Origin: Scylla paramamosain
Lineage: Eukaryota > Arthropoda > Malacostraca > Decapoda > Portunidae
Direction: 5' to 3'
Length of the DNA stretch: 64,000 bases
Assembly (NCBI RefSeq): GCF_035594125.1
Contig: NC_087156.1
Location: 12,792,806 to 12,856,805, forward strand
Below the pieces are notes generated by a model. That model saw only the letters and a list, made by a program, of their open reading frames with translations, made no database searches and was not told the origin of the DNA. Within the stretch, counting starts at the first letter, position 1, and each line of letters opens with the position of its first letter. Positions 23,801-36,268 of this stretch are shown here, piece after piece. A program made the position numbers and the translations under genes.

Positions 23801-26800
23801 TAAAGTGCATGCAAACCCACCTACATGGGGAAATTAAACGTCTTTGCCAGAAATCGATCATATGAGTGTTTTTCAGCATGTTAGGAACCAACACGATAAA
23901 TAACATGGCAGTCAATCTATATGGGAATCCAAAACAAAATTACTAAAAACGTGTCTTTTCGGTGTTTTATGTAGAAAAACGCTAAAACGGATGTAAGCCA
24001 ACATATATGAAGAAATAAAATAACATTGACAAAAAGGTATATTTTAAGTGTTTTTGAAATTGTTACCTACGAAAAACGCGAAAATGGATGGAAAGCACTC
24101 TATATTGGGAAGGAAAAGGACATTACGAGAAACGTGTATAATGAGTGTTTTATAGTTTCACAAGAACTACAAGGCAAAAAACGCAAAAACTCGTGTATAT
24201 TAAGAAGTTTCTTACCTTCCAAAATGCTGTAACTCTGCAACAAACAGAACAATCTTACTAAATGCGTGTATTTTGAGTGCTTTTCACATCCTTAGTTACC
24301 AAAACCCCCAATTGCATGCGAAACCAGCTTTTTGTGGGAAAAAAATGACATTACCAGAAAAATGTCTTATGAGTGTTTTTGAGCGTGTTAGGCAATAAAA
24401 CACTAAAAAGCAGGGCAATCACATTACATTCCAATAAAACCTTTTTTTTAACAAGAACTTGCCTTTAAGTGTATTTTAGCTCCTTATATACCAAAACACT
24501 AAAATGCATGCAAAATACACTTGATGGTGAAACAGAATAACATTACCAAAAACATGTATTTTGAGTGTTTTTGATCATGTTACTAATAAAAACGCATAAA
24601 TATATGCAAAGAACCGTATTTTTGGGAAATGAAAGGACATTACGAGAAACGTGTATTATGAGTGTTTTTAAGTTCATTAAGTACGAAAAAGCTAAAAGCA
24701 ACAAATTATTATCCTTATTGAGAGAAAAAAAGTAAAAAAAATAAAAAAATACGATTTTTTTTTCGTTCTTATTCATCTTCACAGGTAACGAGGTGCCAAA
24801 ATTCGGGCAAAGTTCAGGATATTATATGAAATAAGAATATTATCAAAAAAGTTAAATTTAGCTTTTTTTTTCGGACTGTTATGTACCAAACACCTAAAGT
24901 GCATGCAAAGCCAACTATATGGGGAAATTAAACGTGTTTGCCAGAAAACTGTCTCATGAGTGTTTTTCAGCATGTTAGGAACGAACATGATAAAACCCTA
25001 GGAAGTCAATCTATATGGGAATCCAAAACAAAATTACTGAAAACGTGTCTTTTCGGTGTTTTACGTACAAAACGCTAAAACGGATGCAAACTAACCAAAA
25101 TGAAGAAATAGAATAACATTACCAAAAAGGTATATTTTGAGTGTTTTCGAAATTGTTACCTACAAAAAACGCGAAAATGGATGGAAAGCACTCCATATTG
25201 GGAAGCAAAAGGCACCAAAAAGCATGTTAGGCACCAAAACGATAAATAATATGAAAGTCACTCTATATGGAAATCCAAAACAAAATCACTGGAAACGTGT
25301 CTTTTAAAAGATTTACGTTGAAAAACGCTAAAACGGAGGCAAACCAACCAATATGAAGGAATAGAATAACATTACCAAAAAAGTATATTTTGTGTGTTTT
25401 TTAAATTTGTTACATAAAAAGAAACTCGAAATGGATGCAAAGTACTCTAGATAAGGAAAAAAAAGGACATAATGAGAAACATGTATAATGAGAGTTTTAT
25501 AGTTCACCAGAATCACAAGGCAAAAAACGCAAAAACTCGACTGTATGGAGAAGTTCCTAAGATACCAAAATACTGAAACTCATGAAAAACACTCTTAATC
25601 AAGAAACAGAACAACCTTACTAAATGCGTGTATTTTGAGTGTTTTTTTTACATTCTTAGTTACCAAAACCCCAAATTTCATGCGAAATTAGCTTTATGTG
25701 GGAAAAAAATGACATTACCAGAAAAGTGTCTTTGAGTGTTTTTGAGCGTGTTAGGCAATAAAGCACTAAAAAGCAGGGCAATCACTTTACATGGGAATAA
25801 AACCAACTTTTACGAAGAACATGCCTTTTAGTGTTTTTGACATGCATTTAATAAGGTTGCTCTATTTCTCAATTAAGAGTGTTATTCATGAGTTTCAGCA
25901 TTTACACCAGTTTTTGCGTTTTTTGCCTTGTGGATTTTTTGAATTATAAAACATTCATTATACATTTTTCTCGCAATGTTTTCTACGTAAAACACTGAGA
26001 AGACACGTTTTCAGTAATTTTCTTTTGGATTCCCAAATAGAGTGAGTTTCTTATTATTTTGTCGTTTTGGTGCCTAACATGCTGAAAAACACTCAAAAGA
26101 CAGATTTCTGGTAACGTCTATAATTTCCTCATATGGTAGGCTTTGCATGTCTTTTCAGTGTTTTTGAGCGTGTTACGCAATAAAGCACTAAAAGCCAGGG
26201 CAATCACATTACATGGGAATAAAACCAAATTTTACCAAGAACTGGCCTTTAAGTGTTTTTGAGGTCCTTACATACCAAAACGCTAAAACGCACGCAAAAT
26301 ACATTTTATGGAGAAACAGAATAACATTACCAAATACATGTATTTTGAGTGTTTTTGGTCATGTTATCTATAAAAAAAAACGCTTAAATACATGGAAAGA
26401 ACCTTATGTTTGGGAAACGAAAGAACATTACGAGAAACGTGTATTATGAATGATTTTTAAGTTCCTTCAGTACCAAAAAAGCTAAAACCCACAAATAACA
26501 CTCTTTAGAAAAAATAAATAAATAAAAAAAATAAATAAAAAAATGGAAATTTTTTTTGTTTTTGTTTTTCATCTTCATAGGTACCGAATTGCCAAAATTC
26601 TACAAAAATTTAGAGAATTTATGTGAAAAAAACATTTTCATGAAAGTTAATTATAGCTTTTTTTTCTGATTGTTATATACCAAAACCTAAAGTGCATGCA
26701 AAGCCACCTATATAGGGAAGTTAAACGACTTTACCAGAAACCTGTGTTTTCAATGTTTTCAGCATGTTAGGCACCAATACGATAAATAATTTGAAAATCA

Positions 26801-29800
26801 GTCAATATGTGAATCTAAAACAAAATTACTGAAAACGTGTCTTTTCAGTGTTTTACGTAGAAAAACGCTAAAGCGGATACAAACCATTCTATATGAAGAA
26901 ATAGAATAACATTACCAAAAAGATATTTTTTGAGTGTTTTTGAGCTTCTTACCTACAAAAAATGCTAAAATGGATGTAAAGCACTCTAGATTAAGAAAAA
27001 AAAAGACATTACGAGAAACGTGTATAATGAGTGTTTTATAGTTTTAGAAGAACCACAAGGCAATAAACGCAAAAATTCGTGTATATAGAGAAATTTTTAC
27101 ATCCCAAAATGATGAAATGCATGAATAACACTTTTAATCGATAAACAGAACTACCTTACCAAATTGTGTATTTTAAATTTTAAGTGTTTTTCACATTCTT
27201 AGTTACAAAAATGCCAAATTACATGCGAAACTAGCTTCATTTGGGAAAAAATGACATTACCAGAAAAGTGTCTTTTGAGTGTTTTTGAGCGTGATATGCA
27301 ACAAAGCACTAAAAAGCAGAACGATCACATTACATGAGAATAAAACCAATTTGTACGAAGAATTTGCCTTTAAGTGTTTTTTAACCCCTTATATACAAAA
27401 CCGCTAAAACGCATGAAAAAACAAACTTTATGGAGAAACAGAATAACATTACCAAAAACATGTACGTATTTTCAGTGTTTTGATCATGTTATCTATAAAA
27501 ACGCTTAAGTACATGCAAAGAACATTATGTTTGGGAAACAAAAAGACATTACGAGAAACGTGTATTATGAGTGTTTTTATAAGTTCCTTAAGTACCAAAA
27601 AGCTAAAATTCACAAATAACACTCTTTAATTAGAAAATAAAAAATAAAAAATAAAATAAATAGGATTTTCTTTTTTGTTTTTCATCTTCATAGGTACCGA
27701 GATGCCAAATTTCTGGAAAAATTCAGGGCAATTATGTGATAAAAGAATATTATCAAAAAAGTTAATTTCAGCTTTTTTTTTTTTGGACTTATGTACCAAA
27801 CCCTAAAGTGCATGCAAAGCCTCCAATATGAGGAAATTTAACCACCTTACCAGAAATCTTTGTTTTGTGTGTTTTTTTAACATGTTAGGCACCAAAATGA
27901 TAAATAATAAGGATCTCACTCTATATGGGAATCCAAAACAAAGTTAGTAAAAACGTGTCTTCTCACTGTTTTACGTAGAAAAACGTTAAAACGGATGCAA
28001 ACCAACCATTATCAAGAAATAGAAGAACGTTACTAGAAATGTATATTTTGAGTGTTTTTGAGCTTTTTACCTACGCGAAAATTGATGCAAAGCACTCTAT
28101 ATTTGGAAAGAAAAGGACATTACAAGAAAAGTATATAATGAGTGTTTTATAGTTCAAAAGATCCACAAAGCAAATAACGCAAAAACTCGTGTATATAGAG
28201 AGATTTCTTAGATACCAAAATGCTGAAACTCATGAATAACACTCTTAATTGAGAAACAGAACAACCTTACTAAATGCGTGATTTTGAGTGCTTTTCACAT
28301 TCTTAGTTACCAAAAACCCCAAATTATATGCGAAAATAGCTTTGTGGGAAAAAAATGACTTTACCAGAAAAGTATCTTTTGAATGTTTTTCAGCGTGATA
28401 AGTAATAAAGCACTCAAAAGCAGGACAATCACATAATATTGGAATAAAACCATTTTTTACCAAGAACTTTTCCTTTAAGTGTTTTTGAGCTCCTTTTATA
28501 CAAAACTGTTAAAACGCTTGCAAAACACACTTTATGGAGAAACAGAATAACATTACGAAAACCTTGTATTATTACTGTTTTTGATCACGTTATCTATAAA
28601 AACGCTTAAATACATACAAAGAAACTTATGTTTGGGAAACGAAAGAGCTTTACGAGAAACGTGTATTATGAGTGTTTTTAATAACCTTAAGTATCAAAAA
28701 AGTAAATCCCAGAAATAACACTCTTTATTGAGAAAAAATAAATAAAAAAAATAAAAAATAAAAAAATAGGATTTTTTTTATTTTTTTTTTATTTATCTTC
28801 ATTGGTACCGAAATGCCAAAATTCTGGGAAAATTCAAGGCAATTATATGATAAAAGAAAATTACCAAAAAAGTTAATTTTAGCATTTTTATATACCAAAC
28901 CCTAAAGTGCATGCAAAGCCTCCTATATGAGGAAATTAAACGGCGTTATCAGAAATCTCTCTTTTGAGTGTTGTTCAGCATGTTAGGCACCAAAACAATA
29001 AATAATAAGGAACTCACTCTATATGGGAATTCAAAACAAAATTACTGAAAACGTGTCTTCTCAGTGTTTTACGTAGAAAAACGCTAACACGGATGCAAAC
29101 AAAACAATATAAAGAAATAGAAAAACATTACCAAAAAGGTATATTTTGAGTGTTTTTGAGCTTGTTACCTATAAAAAACACGAAAATTGATGCAAAGCAC
29201 TCTATAATGGAAAAGAAAAGGACATTGCATGACAAGTGTATAATGAGTGTTTTATGGTTCAAAAGAACCATAAGACAAAAAAAGCAAAAACTAGTGTATA
29301 TGAATAATTTTCATAGATACCAAAATGCTGAAACTCATGAACAACATTCTTAATTGAGAAACAGAAGAATCTTACTAAATGTGTGTATTTTGAGTGCTTT
29401 TCACATTCTTAGTTACCAAAACCCCAAATTGCATGCGAAACCAGCTTTGTGTGGGAAAAAAATGACACTACCATAAAAATGTCTTTTGAGTGTTTTTGAG
29501 CGTGTTAGGCAAAGAAACACTTAAAAGCAGGACAATCACATTACATTGGAATAAAACCAATTTTTAATAAGAACTTGCCTTTAAGTGTTTTTGAGCTCCT
29601 TATATACCAAAACACTAAAACGCATGCAAAATACACTTTATGGTGAAACAGAATAACATTACCAAAAACATGTATTTTGAGTGTTTTTTATCATATTTCC
29701 AATAAAAACGCTTAAATGACATTACCAAAAAAATGTGTTTTAAGTGTTTTTAAGCGTGATATGCAACAAAGCACTAAAAAGCAGAAAAATCACATATCTT

Positions 29801-30018
29801 GGGTATAAAACCAACTTTTACGAAGAACTTGTCTTTAAGTGTTTTTTTTAACTCCTTACATACCAAAACGCTGAAACGCGTGTAAAACACCCTTTATGGA
29901 GAAACAGAATAACAGTACCAAAAATATGTATTTTGAGTGTTTTTGATCATATTTCTTATAGAAATGCTTAAATACATTTAAAGAACCCTATGTTTATGTT
30001 TATGTTTAAACCCTATGT
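17844..30018 (+). repeat. Super-repeat S2, 12.18 kb, most complete direct unit
   Basis: Landmarks lie near 18143, 19250, 20330, 21469, 22580, 23689, 24784, 26580, 27693 and 28804, with the next unit at 30321. Most spacings are 1080-1139 bp. The 1796-bp gap holds the H/F fusion and micro-inversion, and the last gap of 1517 bp holds the extra A-B-C set and the unit junction. S2 keeps the 470-, 95-, 107- and 273-bp segments missing from S1, so it serves as the reference for the direct units. Confidence 0.88.
25841..26149 (-). repeat. Micro-inversion, S2 copy
   Basis: This has the same edges and internal deletions as the S1 copy, with a few base differences (AAGGTTGC instead of AAATTTGC near the left edge). 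The shared breakpoints show that the inversion happened once and was then multiplied with the super-repeat. Confidence 0.85.
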
Positions 30019-30025
30019 TTAAGTG
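29989..30025 (+). other. S2/S3 super-repeat junction with short filler
   Basis: This has the same ACCCTATGTTT-filler-ACCCTATGTTT structure as at 17.8 kb, followed by class B. Confidence 0.78.
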
Positions 30026-33000
30026 TTTTTGAGCTCCTTATATACCAAAACGCTAAAACGCATGCAAAACATCCATTTTGGAGAAACAGAATATCATTAC
30101 CAAAAACATGTATTTTGAGACTTTTGATCATGTTACTTCTAATAACGCTTTAATAAATGCAAAAAACCCTATGTCTGGGAAACGAAAGGACATTAGGAGA
30201 AACGTGTATTATGAGTCTTTTTAAGTTCCATAAGTACTAAAAAGCTAAAACCTCTTTATAGAAAAGAAAAAAAGTAAATAAATAAATAAGTTTTTTTTTT
30301 TTTCGTTATTTATCTTCATAGGAACCAATATCACAAAATTCTGGCAAAATTCAGGGAAATTATATGGAAAAAGAACATTATCAAAAAAGATAATTTTAGC
30401 TATATTTTTTTGGACTGTTATGCACAAAACCCTAAATTGCATGCAAAGCCAACTATATGGGGAAATTAAACGTCTTTACGAGAAACCTGTGTTTCTAGTG
30501 TTTTTCAGCATGTTAGTCACCAAAACAATTAACAATATGGAATTCATTCTATTTTGGAATCCAAAAAAAATTACTGAAAACGTGTCTTCCGTGTTTTAAG
30601 TAGAAAAATGCTAAAACGGATGCAAAGCAGCCAACATGAAAAAATGGAAAAAGATTACTAAAATGTATATTTTGAGTAATTTTGAGCTTTTTAAAACGCG
30701 AAAATGGATTGAAAGCTCTCTATATTGGTTAACAAAAGGACATTACGAGAAACGTGTATAATGAGTGTTTTATAGATTCTCAAGAAGCAAAAGACAAAAA
30801 ACGCAAAAACACGTATATATGGAGAAGTTTCTTAGATACCAAAATGGTGAAACTCCTGAATAACAACACTATTAATTGAGAAAGATAACAACCTTACCAA
30901 ATGCGTGTATTTTGAGTTTTTTGCACATTCTTAGTTACCAAAACCCCAAATTGCATGTGAAAGTAGCTTTATATGGGAAAAAAATGACACTACCAGAAAA
31001 GTGTCTTAAGTTTTTCTTTTTAGTATAATAGGCAATAAAGCACTAAAAAGCAGGGCAATCACATTACATGGGAATAAAATCAACTTTTACCAAGTGTTTT
31101 TTTTGTTTTTGAGCTTCTTATATACCAAAACGCTCAAACGCATGCAAAACACCCTTTATTTAGAAACAGAATAACATTACCAAGAACATGTATTTTTGAG
31201 TGTTTTTGATCATGTTACCTATAAAAACGCTTAAATACATGCAAAGAATCTTATGTTTGGGAAACGAAAGGACATTTCGAGAAACGTGTATTATGAGTGT
31301 TTTTAATTTCTTTAAGTATCAAAAAGCTAAAACCCACAAATAACACTCTTTATAGAGAAAAAATAAATAAATAAATAAAAAATAGGATTTTTTGATTCAT
31401 TTTCTTAGGTACCGAGATACTAAAATTCTGCCAAGATACAGGGAAATTATATGAAAAAAGAACATTATGAAAAAGAGTTAATTTTAGCTTGTTTTTCGGA
31501 CTGTTATGTACTAAACCCTAAAGTGCATGCAAAGCCACCTATATGGGGAAAGTAAACGACCTTACTAGAAACCTGTCTTTTTGTGTTTTTTTTTTTTTTT
31601 TGAGCATGTTAGGCATGTAAACGATAAATAATATGGAAGTCACTAAATGTGGGAATCCATCACAAAATTACTGAAAAAAGTGTCTTTTCAGTGTTTTACG
31701 TAAAAAAACGCTAAATTGGATGCAAACCAACGAATATGGAGAAATAGAATAACATTACCAAAAAGGTATATTTTGAGTGTTTTTGAACTTCTTACCTTAA
31801 ACAAAAACGCGAAAATGGATGGAAAGCACTCTATATTGGGATACAAAAGGACATTACGAGAAACGTGTATAATGAGTGTTTTATAGTTTCACAACAGCAA
31901 CAAAGCAAAAAATCGCAAAACTCGGTGTATATGGAGAAGTTTCTTAGATATCAAAATGCTAAAACTCAGAAATAACACTCTTAATTAAGAATACAGAACA
32001 ACCTTACCAAATGCATGTATTTTGAGTGCTTTTTACATTCTTAGTTACCAAAACCAAAAATTTTATGCGAAACTAGCTTTATGTGGGAAAAAAATGACAT
32101 TACCAAAAAAGTGTCTTTTGAGTGTTTTGGAGCGTGATAGGCACTATAGCACTAAAAAGGAGGGCAATCACATTATATGGGAATAAAACCAACTTTTACC
32201 AAGAACTTGCCTTTACGTGTTTTTGATATTCTTACATACCAGAACGCAAAAGGCTTGCAAAACACCCTTTATGGAGAAACAGAATAACATTAAAATAAAC
32301 ATTTATTGAGAGTGTTTTTGATCATGTTACCTATAAAAATGCCTAAATACTCGTACATGCAAAGAACCCTATGTTTGGAAAATGAAAAGACATTACGAAA
32401 ATCGTGTATTATGAGTGTTTTTAAGTTCCTTAAGTACCAAAAAGCAAAAACCCACAAATAACTCTTTATAGAGAGAAAAAAAATTTTGTTATTCATCTTC
32501 ATAGGTACCGAGATGCCAAAATTCTGGCAAAATTCATGTAAATTTTGTAAAAAAAAATCATTATAAAAAAATAATTTTAGCTTTTTTCCGGAGTTATGTA
32601 CAAACTCTGAAGTGCATGCAAATCCACTTATATGGGGAAATTACACGACTTTACCACAAACCTGTCTTTTGAGTATTTTTAAGCAATCTGAACAATATTA
32701 CTTAAAATGTGTCTTTTCAGTGATTTACGTAGAAAAACGCTAAAACGGATGCAAACCAACCAATATGAAGAAATAGAATAACGTTACCAAAAAGATATAT
32801 TTTGACGTGTTTTTGAGCTTGTTACCTATAAAAAATGCAAAAATGGATGGAAAGCACTTTATATTGGCAAAGAAGAGGACATTATGAGAAACGTGTATGA
32901 GTGTTTTATAGTTTGAGAAGAACCACAAGGTAAAATACTCAAAAAATCGTGTACATAAAGAAGTTTCTTACATACCAAAAAGCTGAAACTCATCAATAAC

Positions 33001-33130
33001 ACTTTTAATTTTGAAACAGAAATACCTTACCAAATGTGTGTATTAGAAAAAATTTCTTACATACCAAAATGCTGAAACTCATGAATAACACTTTTAATTA
33101 AGAAATAGAACAACCTTACTAAATGCCTGT

Positions 33131-33150
33131 ATTTTGAGTGCTTTTCACAT
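33131..33150 (+). other. In-register deletion of two HORs in S3
   Basis: Class I of the unit equivalent to S2 20.95 kb continues into class J of the unit equivalent to S2 23.18 kb. The loss is about 2.2 kb, two HOR lengths, as expected from exchange between homologous positions of neighbouring HORs. Confidence 0.75.
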
Positions 33151-35681
33151 TCTTTAGCAAAACCCCAAATTGCATGCTAAAATAGATTTATGGGAAAAAA
33201 AAGACTTTACCACAAAAGTGTCTTTTGAGTGTTTTTGAGCGTGATAGAAAATAAAGCACTAAAAAGGAGGGCAATCACATTACATTTAAGGAAAACGAAT
33301 TTTTACCAAGAATTTGCATTTATGTGTTTTTGAGCTCCTTATATACCAAAACACTAAAACGCATGCAAAACACTCTTTATGGTGAAACAGAATAACATTA
33401 CCAAAAACATGTATTTTGAGTGTTTTTGATCATGTTACCAATAAAAACGCTTAAATAAATGCAAAGAACATTATTTTTGGGAAACAAAAGGAGATTACTA
33501 TTACTATATAATATTTTTTTTCTTTTTTATTCATCTTCACAGGTACCGAAATGACAAAATTCGGGCAAATTTCAGGAAATTATGTGAAATAAAAACATTA
33601 TCAAAAAAGTTAAATATAGCTTTTTTTTTCGAACTGTTATGTACCAAACCCCTAAAGTGTATGCAAACCCACCTTCATGGGGAAATTAAACGTCTTTGCC
33701 AGAAATCGATCATATGAGTGTTTTTCAGCATGTTAGGAACCAACACGATATATAACATGGAAGTCAATCTATATGGGAATCCAAAACAAAATTACTAAAA
33801 ACGTGTCTTTTCGGTGTTTTATGTAGAAAAACGCTAAAACGGATGTAAACCAACATATATGAAGAAATAAAATAACATTGACAAAAAGGTATATTTTAAG
33901 TGTTTTTGAAATTGTTACCTACGAAAAACGCGAAAATGGATGGAAAGCACTCTATATTGGGAAGGAAAAGGATATTACGAGAAACGTGTATAATGAGTGT
34001 TTTATAGTTTCACAAGAACTACAAGGCAAAAAACGCAAAAACTCGTGTATATTAAGAAGTTTCTTACCTTCCAAAATGCTGTAACTCTGCAACAAACAGA
34101 ACAATCTTACAAAATGCGTGTATTTTGAGTGCTTTTCACATCCTTAGTTACCAAAACCCCCAATTGCATGCGAAACCAGCTTTTTGTGGGAAAAAAATGA
34201 CATTACCAGAAAAATGACTTTTGAGTGTTTTTGAGCGTGTTAGGATATAAAACACTAAAAAGCAGGGCAATCACATTACATTGGAATAAAACCTTTTTTT
34301 AACAAGAACTTGCCTTTAAGTGTATTTGAGCTCCTTATATACCAAAACACTAAAATGCATGCAAAATACACTTGATGGTGAAACAGAATAACATTACCAA
34401 AAACATGTATTTTGAGTGTTTTTGATCATGTTACTAATAAAAACGCTTAAATATATGCAAAGAACCGTATTTTTGGGAAATGAAAGGACATTACGAGAAA
34501 CGTGTATTATGAGTGTTTTTAAGTTCATTAAGTACGAAAAAGCTAAAAGCAACAAATTATTATCCTTATTGAGAAAAAAAAAAAATAAAAAAATACGATT
34601 TTTTTTTCGTTCTTATTCATCTTCACAGGTAACGAAATGCCAAGATTCGGGGAAAGTTCAGGAAATTATATGTGAAATAAGAACATTATCAAAAAAGTTA
34701 AATTTAGCTTTTTTTTCGGACTGTTATGTACCAAACACCTAAAGTGCATGCAAAGCCAACTATATGGGGAAATTAAACGTGTTTGCTAGAAAACTGTCTT
34801 ATGAGTGTTTTTCAGCATGTTAGGAACGAACATGATAAAACCCTAGGAAGTCAATCTATATGGGAATCCAAAACAAAATTACTGAAAACGTGTCTTTTCG
34901 GTGTTTTACGTACAAAACGCTAAAACGGATGCAAACTAACCAAAATGAAGAAATAGAATAACATTACCAAAAAGGTATATTTTGAGTGTTTTTGAAATTG
35001 TTACCTACAAAAAACGCGAAAATGGATGGAAAGCACTCCATATTGGGAAGCAAAAGGCACCAAAAAGCATGTTAGGCACCAAAACGATAAATAATATGAA
35101 AGTCACTCTATATGGAAATCCAAAACAAAGTCACTGGAAACGTGTCTTTTAAAAGATTTACGTTGAAAAACGCTAAAGCGGAGGGAAACCCACCAATATG
35201 AAGGAATAGAATAACATTACCAAAAATGTATATTTTGTGTGTTTTTAAACTTGTTACATAAAAAGAAACTCGAAATGGATGCAAAGCACTCTAGATAAGG
35301 AAAAAAAAGGACATAATCAGAAACGTGTATAATGAGAGTTTTATAGTTCACCAGAATCACAAGGCAAAAAATGCAAAAACTCGACTGTATAGAGAAGTTC
35401 CTAAGATACCAAAATACTGAAACTCATGAATAACACTCTTAATCAAGAAACAGAGCAACCTTACTAAATGCGTGTATTTTGAGTGTTTTTTTACATTCTT
35501 AGTTACCAAAACCCCAAATTCCATGCGAAATTAGCTTTATGTGGGAAAAAAATGACATTACCAGAAAAGTGTCTTTGAGTGTTTTTGAGCGTGTTAGGCA
35601 ATAAAGCACTGAAAAGCAGGGCAATCACATTACATGGGAATAAAACCAACTTTTACGAAGAACATGCCTTTTAGTGTTTTT

Positions 35682-35992
35682 GACATGCATTTAATAAGGT
35701 TGCTCTGTTTCTCAATTAAGTGTGTTATTCATGAGTTTCAGCCTTTACACCAGTTTTTGCGTTTTTTGCCTTGTGGATTTTTTGAATTATAAAACATTGA
35801 TTATACATTTTTCTCGCAATGTTTTCTACGTAAAACACTGAGAAGACACGTTTTCAGTAATTTTCTTTTGGATTCCCAAATAGAGTGAGTTTCTTATTAT
35901 TTTTTCGTTTTGGTGCCTAACATGCTGAAAAACACTCAAAAGACAGATTTCTGGTAACGTCTTTAATTTCCTCATATGGTAGGCTTTGCATG
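35682..35992 (-). repeat. Micro-inversion, S3 copy
   Basis: It has the same breakpoints and internal losses as the other direct copies, with only scattered base changes such as TTATTTTTTCG where S2 and S4 read TTATTTTGTCG. Confidence 0.85.
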
Positions 35993-36262
35993 TCTTTTCA
36001 GTGTTTTTGAGCGTGTTACGCAATAAAGCACTAAAAGCCAGGGCAATCACATTACATAGGAATAAAACCAAATTTTACCAAGAACTGGCCTTTAAGTGTT
36101 TTTGAGGTCCTTACATACCAAAACGCTAAAACGCACGCAAAATACATTTTATGGAGAAACAAAATAACATTACCAAATACATGTATTTTGAGTGTTTTTG
36201 GTGATGTTATCTATAAAAAAAACGCTTAAATACATGGAAAGAACCTTATGTTTGGGAAACGA

Positions 36263-36268
36263 AAGAAC
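36263..36268 (+). other. Junction of the 32.7-kb block duplication, AAGAAC microhomology
   Basis: S3 is following class C (GGGAAACGAAAGAAC) when it switches into TTGCTGTTAAAT, the sequence found after AAGAAC at 3532-3537. The six shared bases AAGAAC lie exactly at the switch. From here 36263-39383 matches 3532-6653. Confidence 0.8.

Larger units (their letters stand above)
30019..36262 (+). repeat. Super-repeat S3, truncated and internally deleted
   Basis: Landmarks lie near 30321, 31408, 32504, 33542 and 34628. Relative to S2 it lacks about 2.2 kb at 33131-33150, equal to two HORs removed in register at a class I/J boundary, and about 0.1 kb at 33497-33512. It includes its own micro-inversion. 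It breaks off at 36263, where the leader segment restarts. It shares private variants with S5: AAGCAGCCAACATG near 30625, a TTGATTCATTTT landmark prefix near 31390, and an ATTTTATGCG class J core near 32055. Confidence 0.85.
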
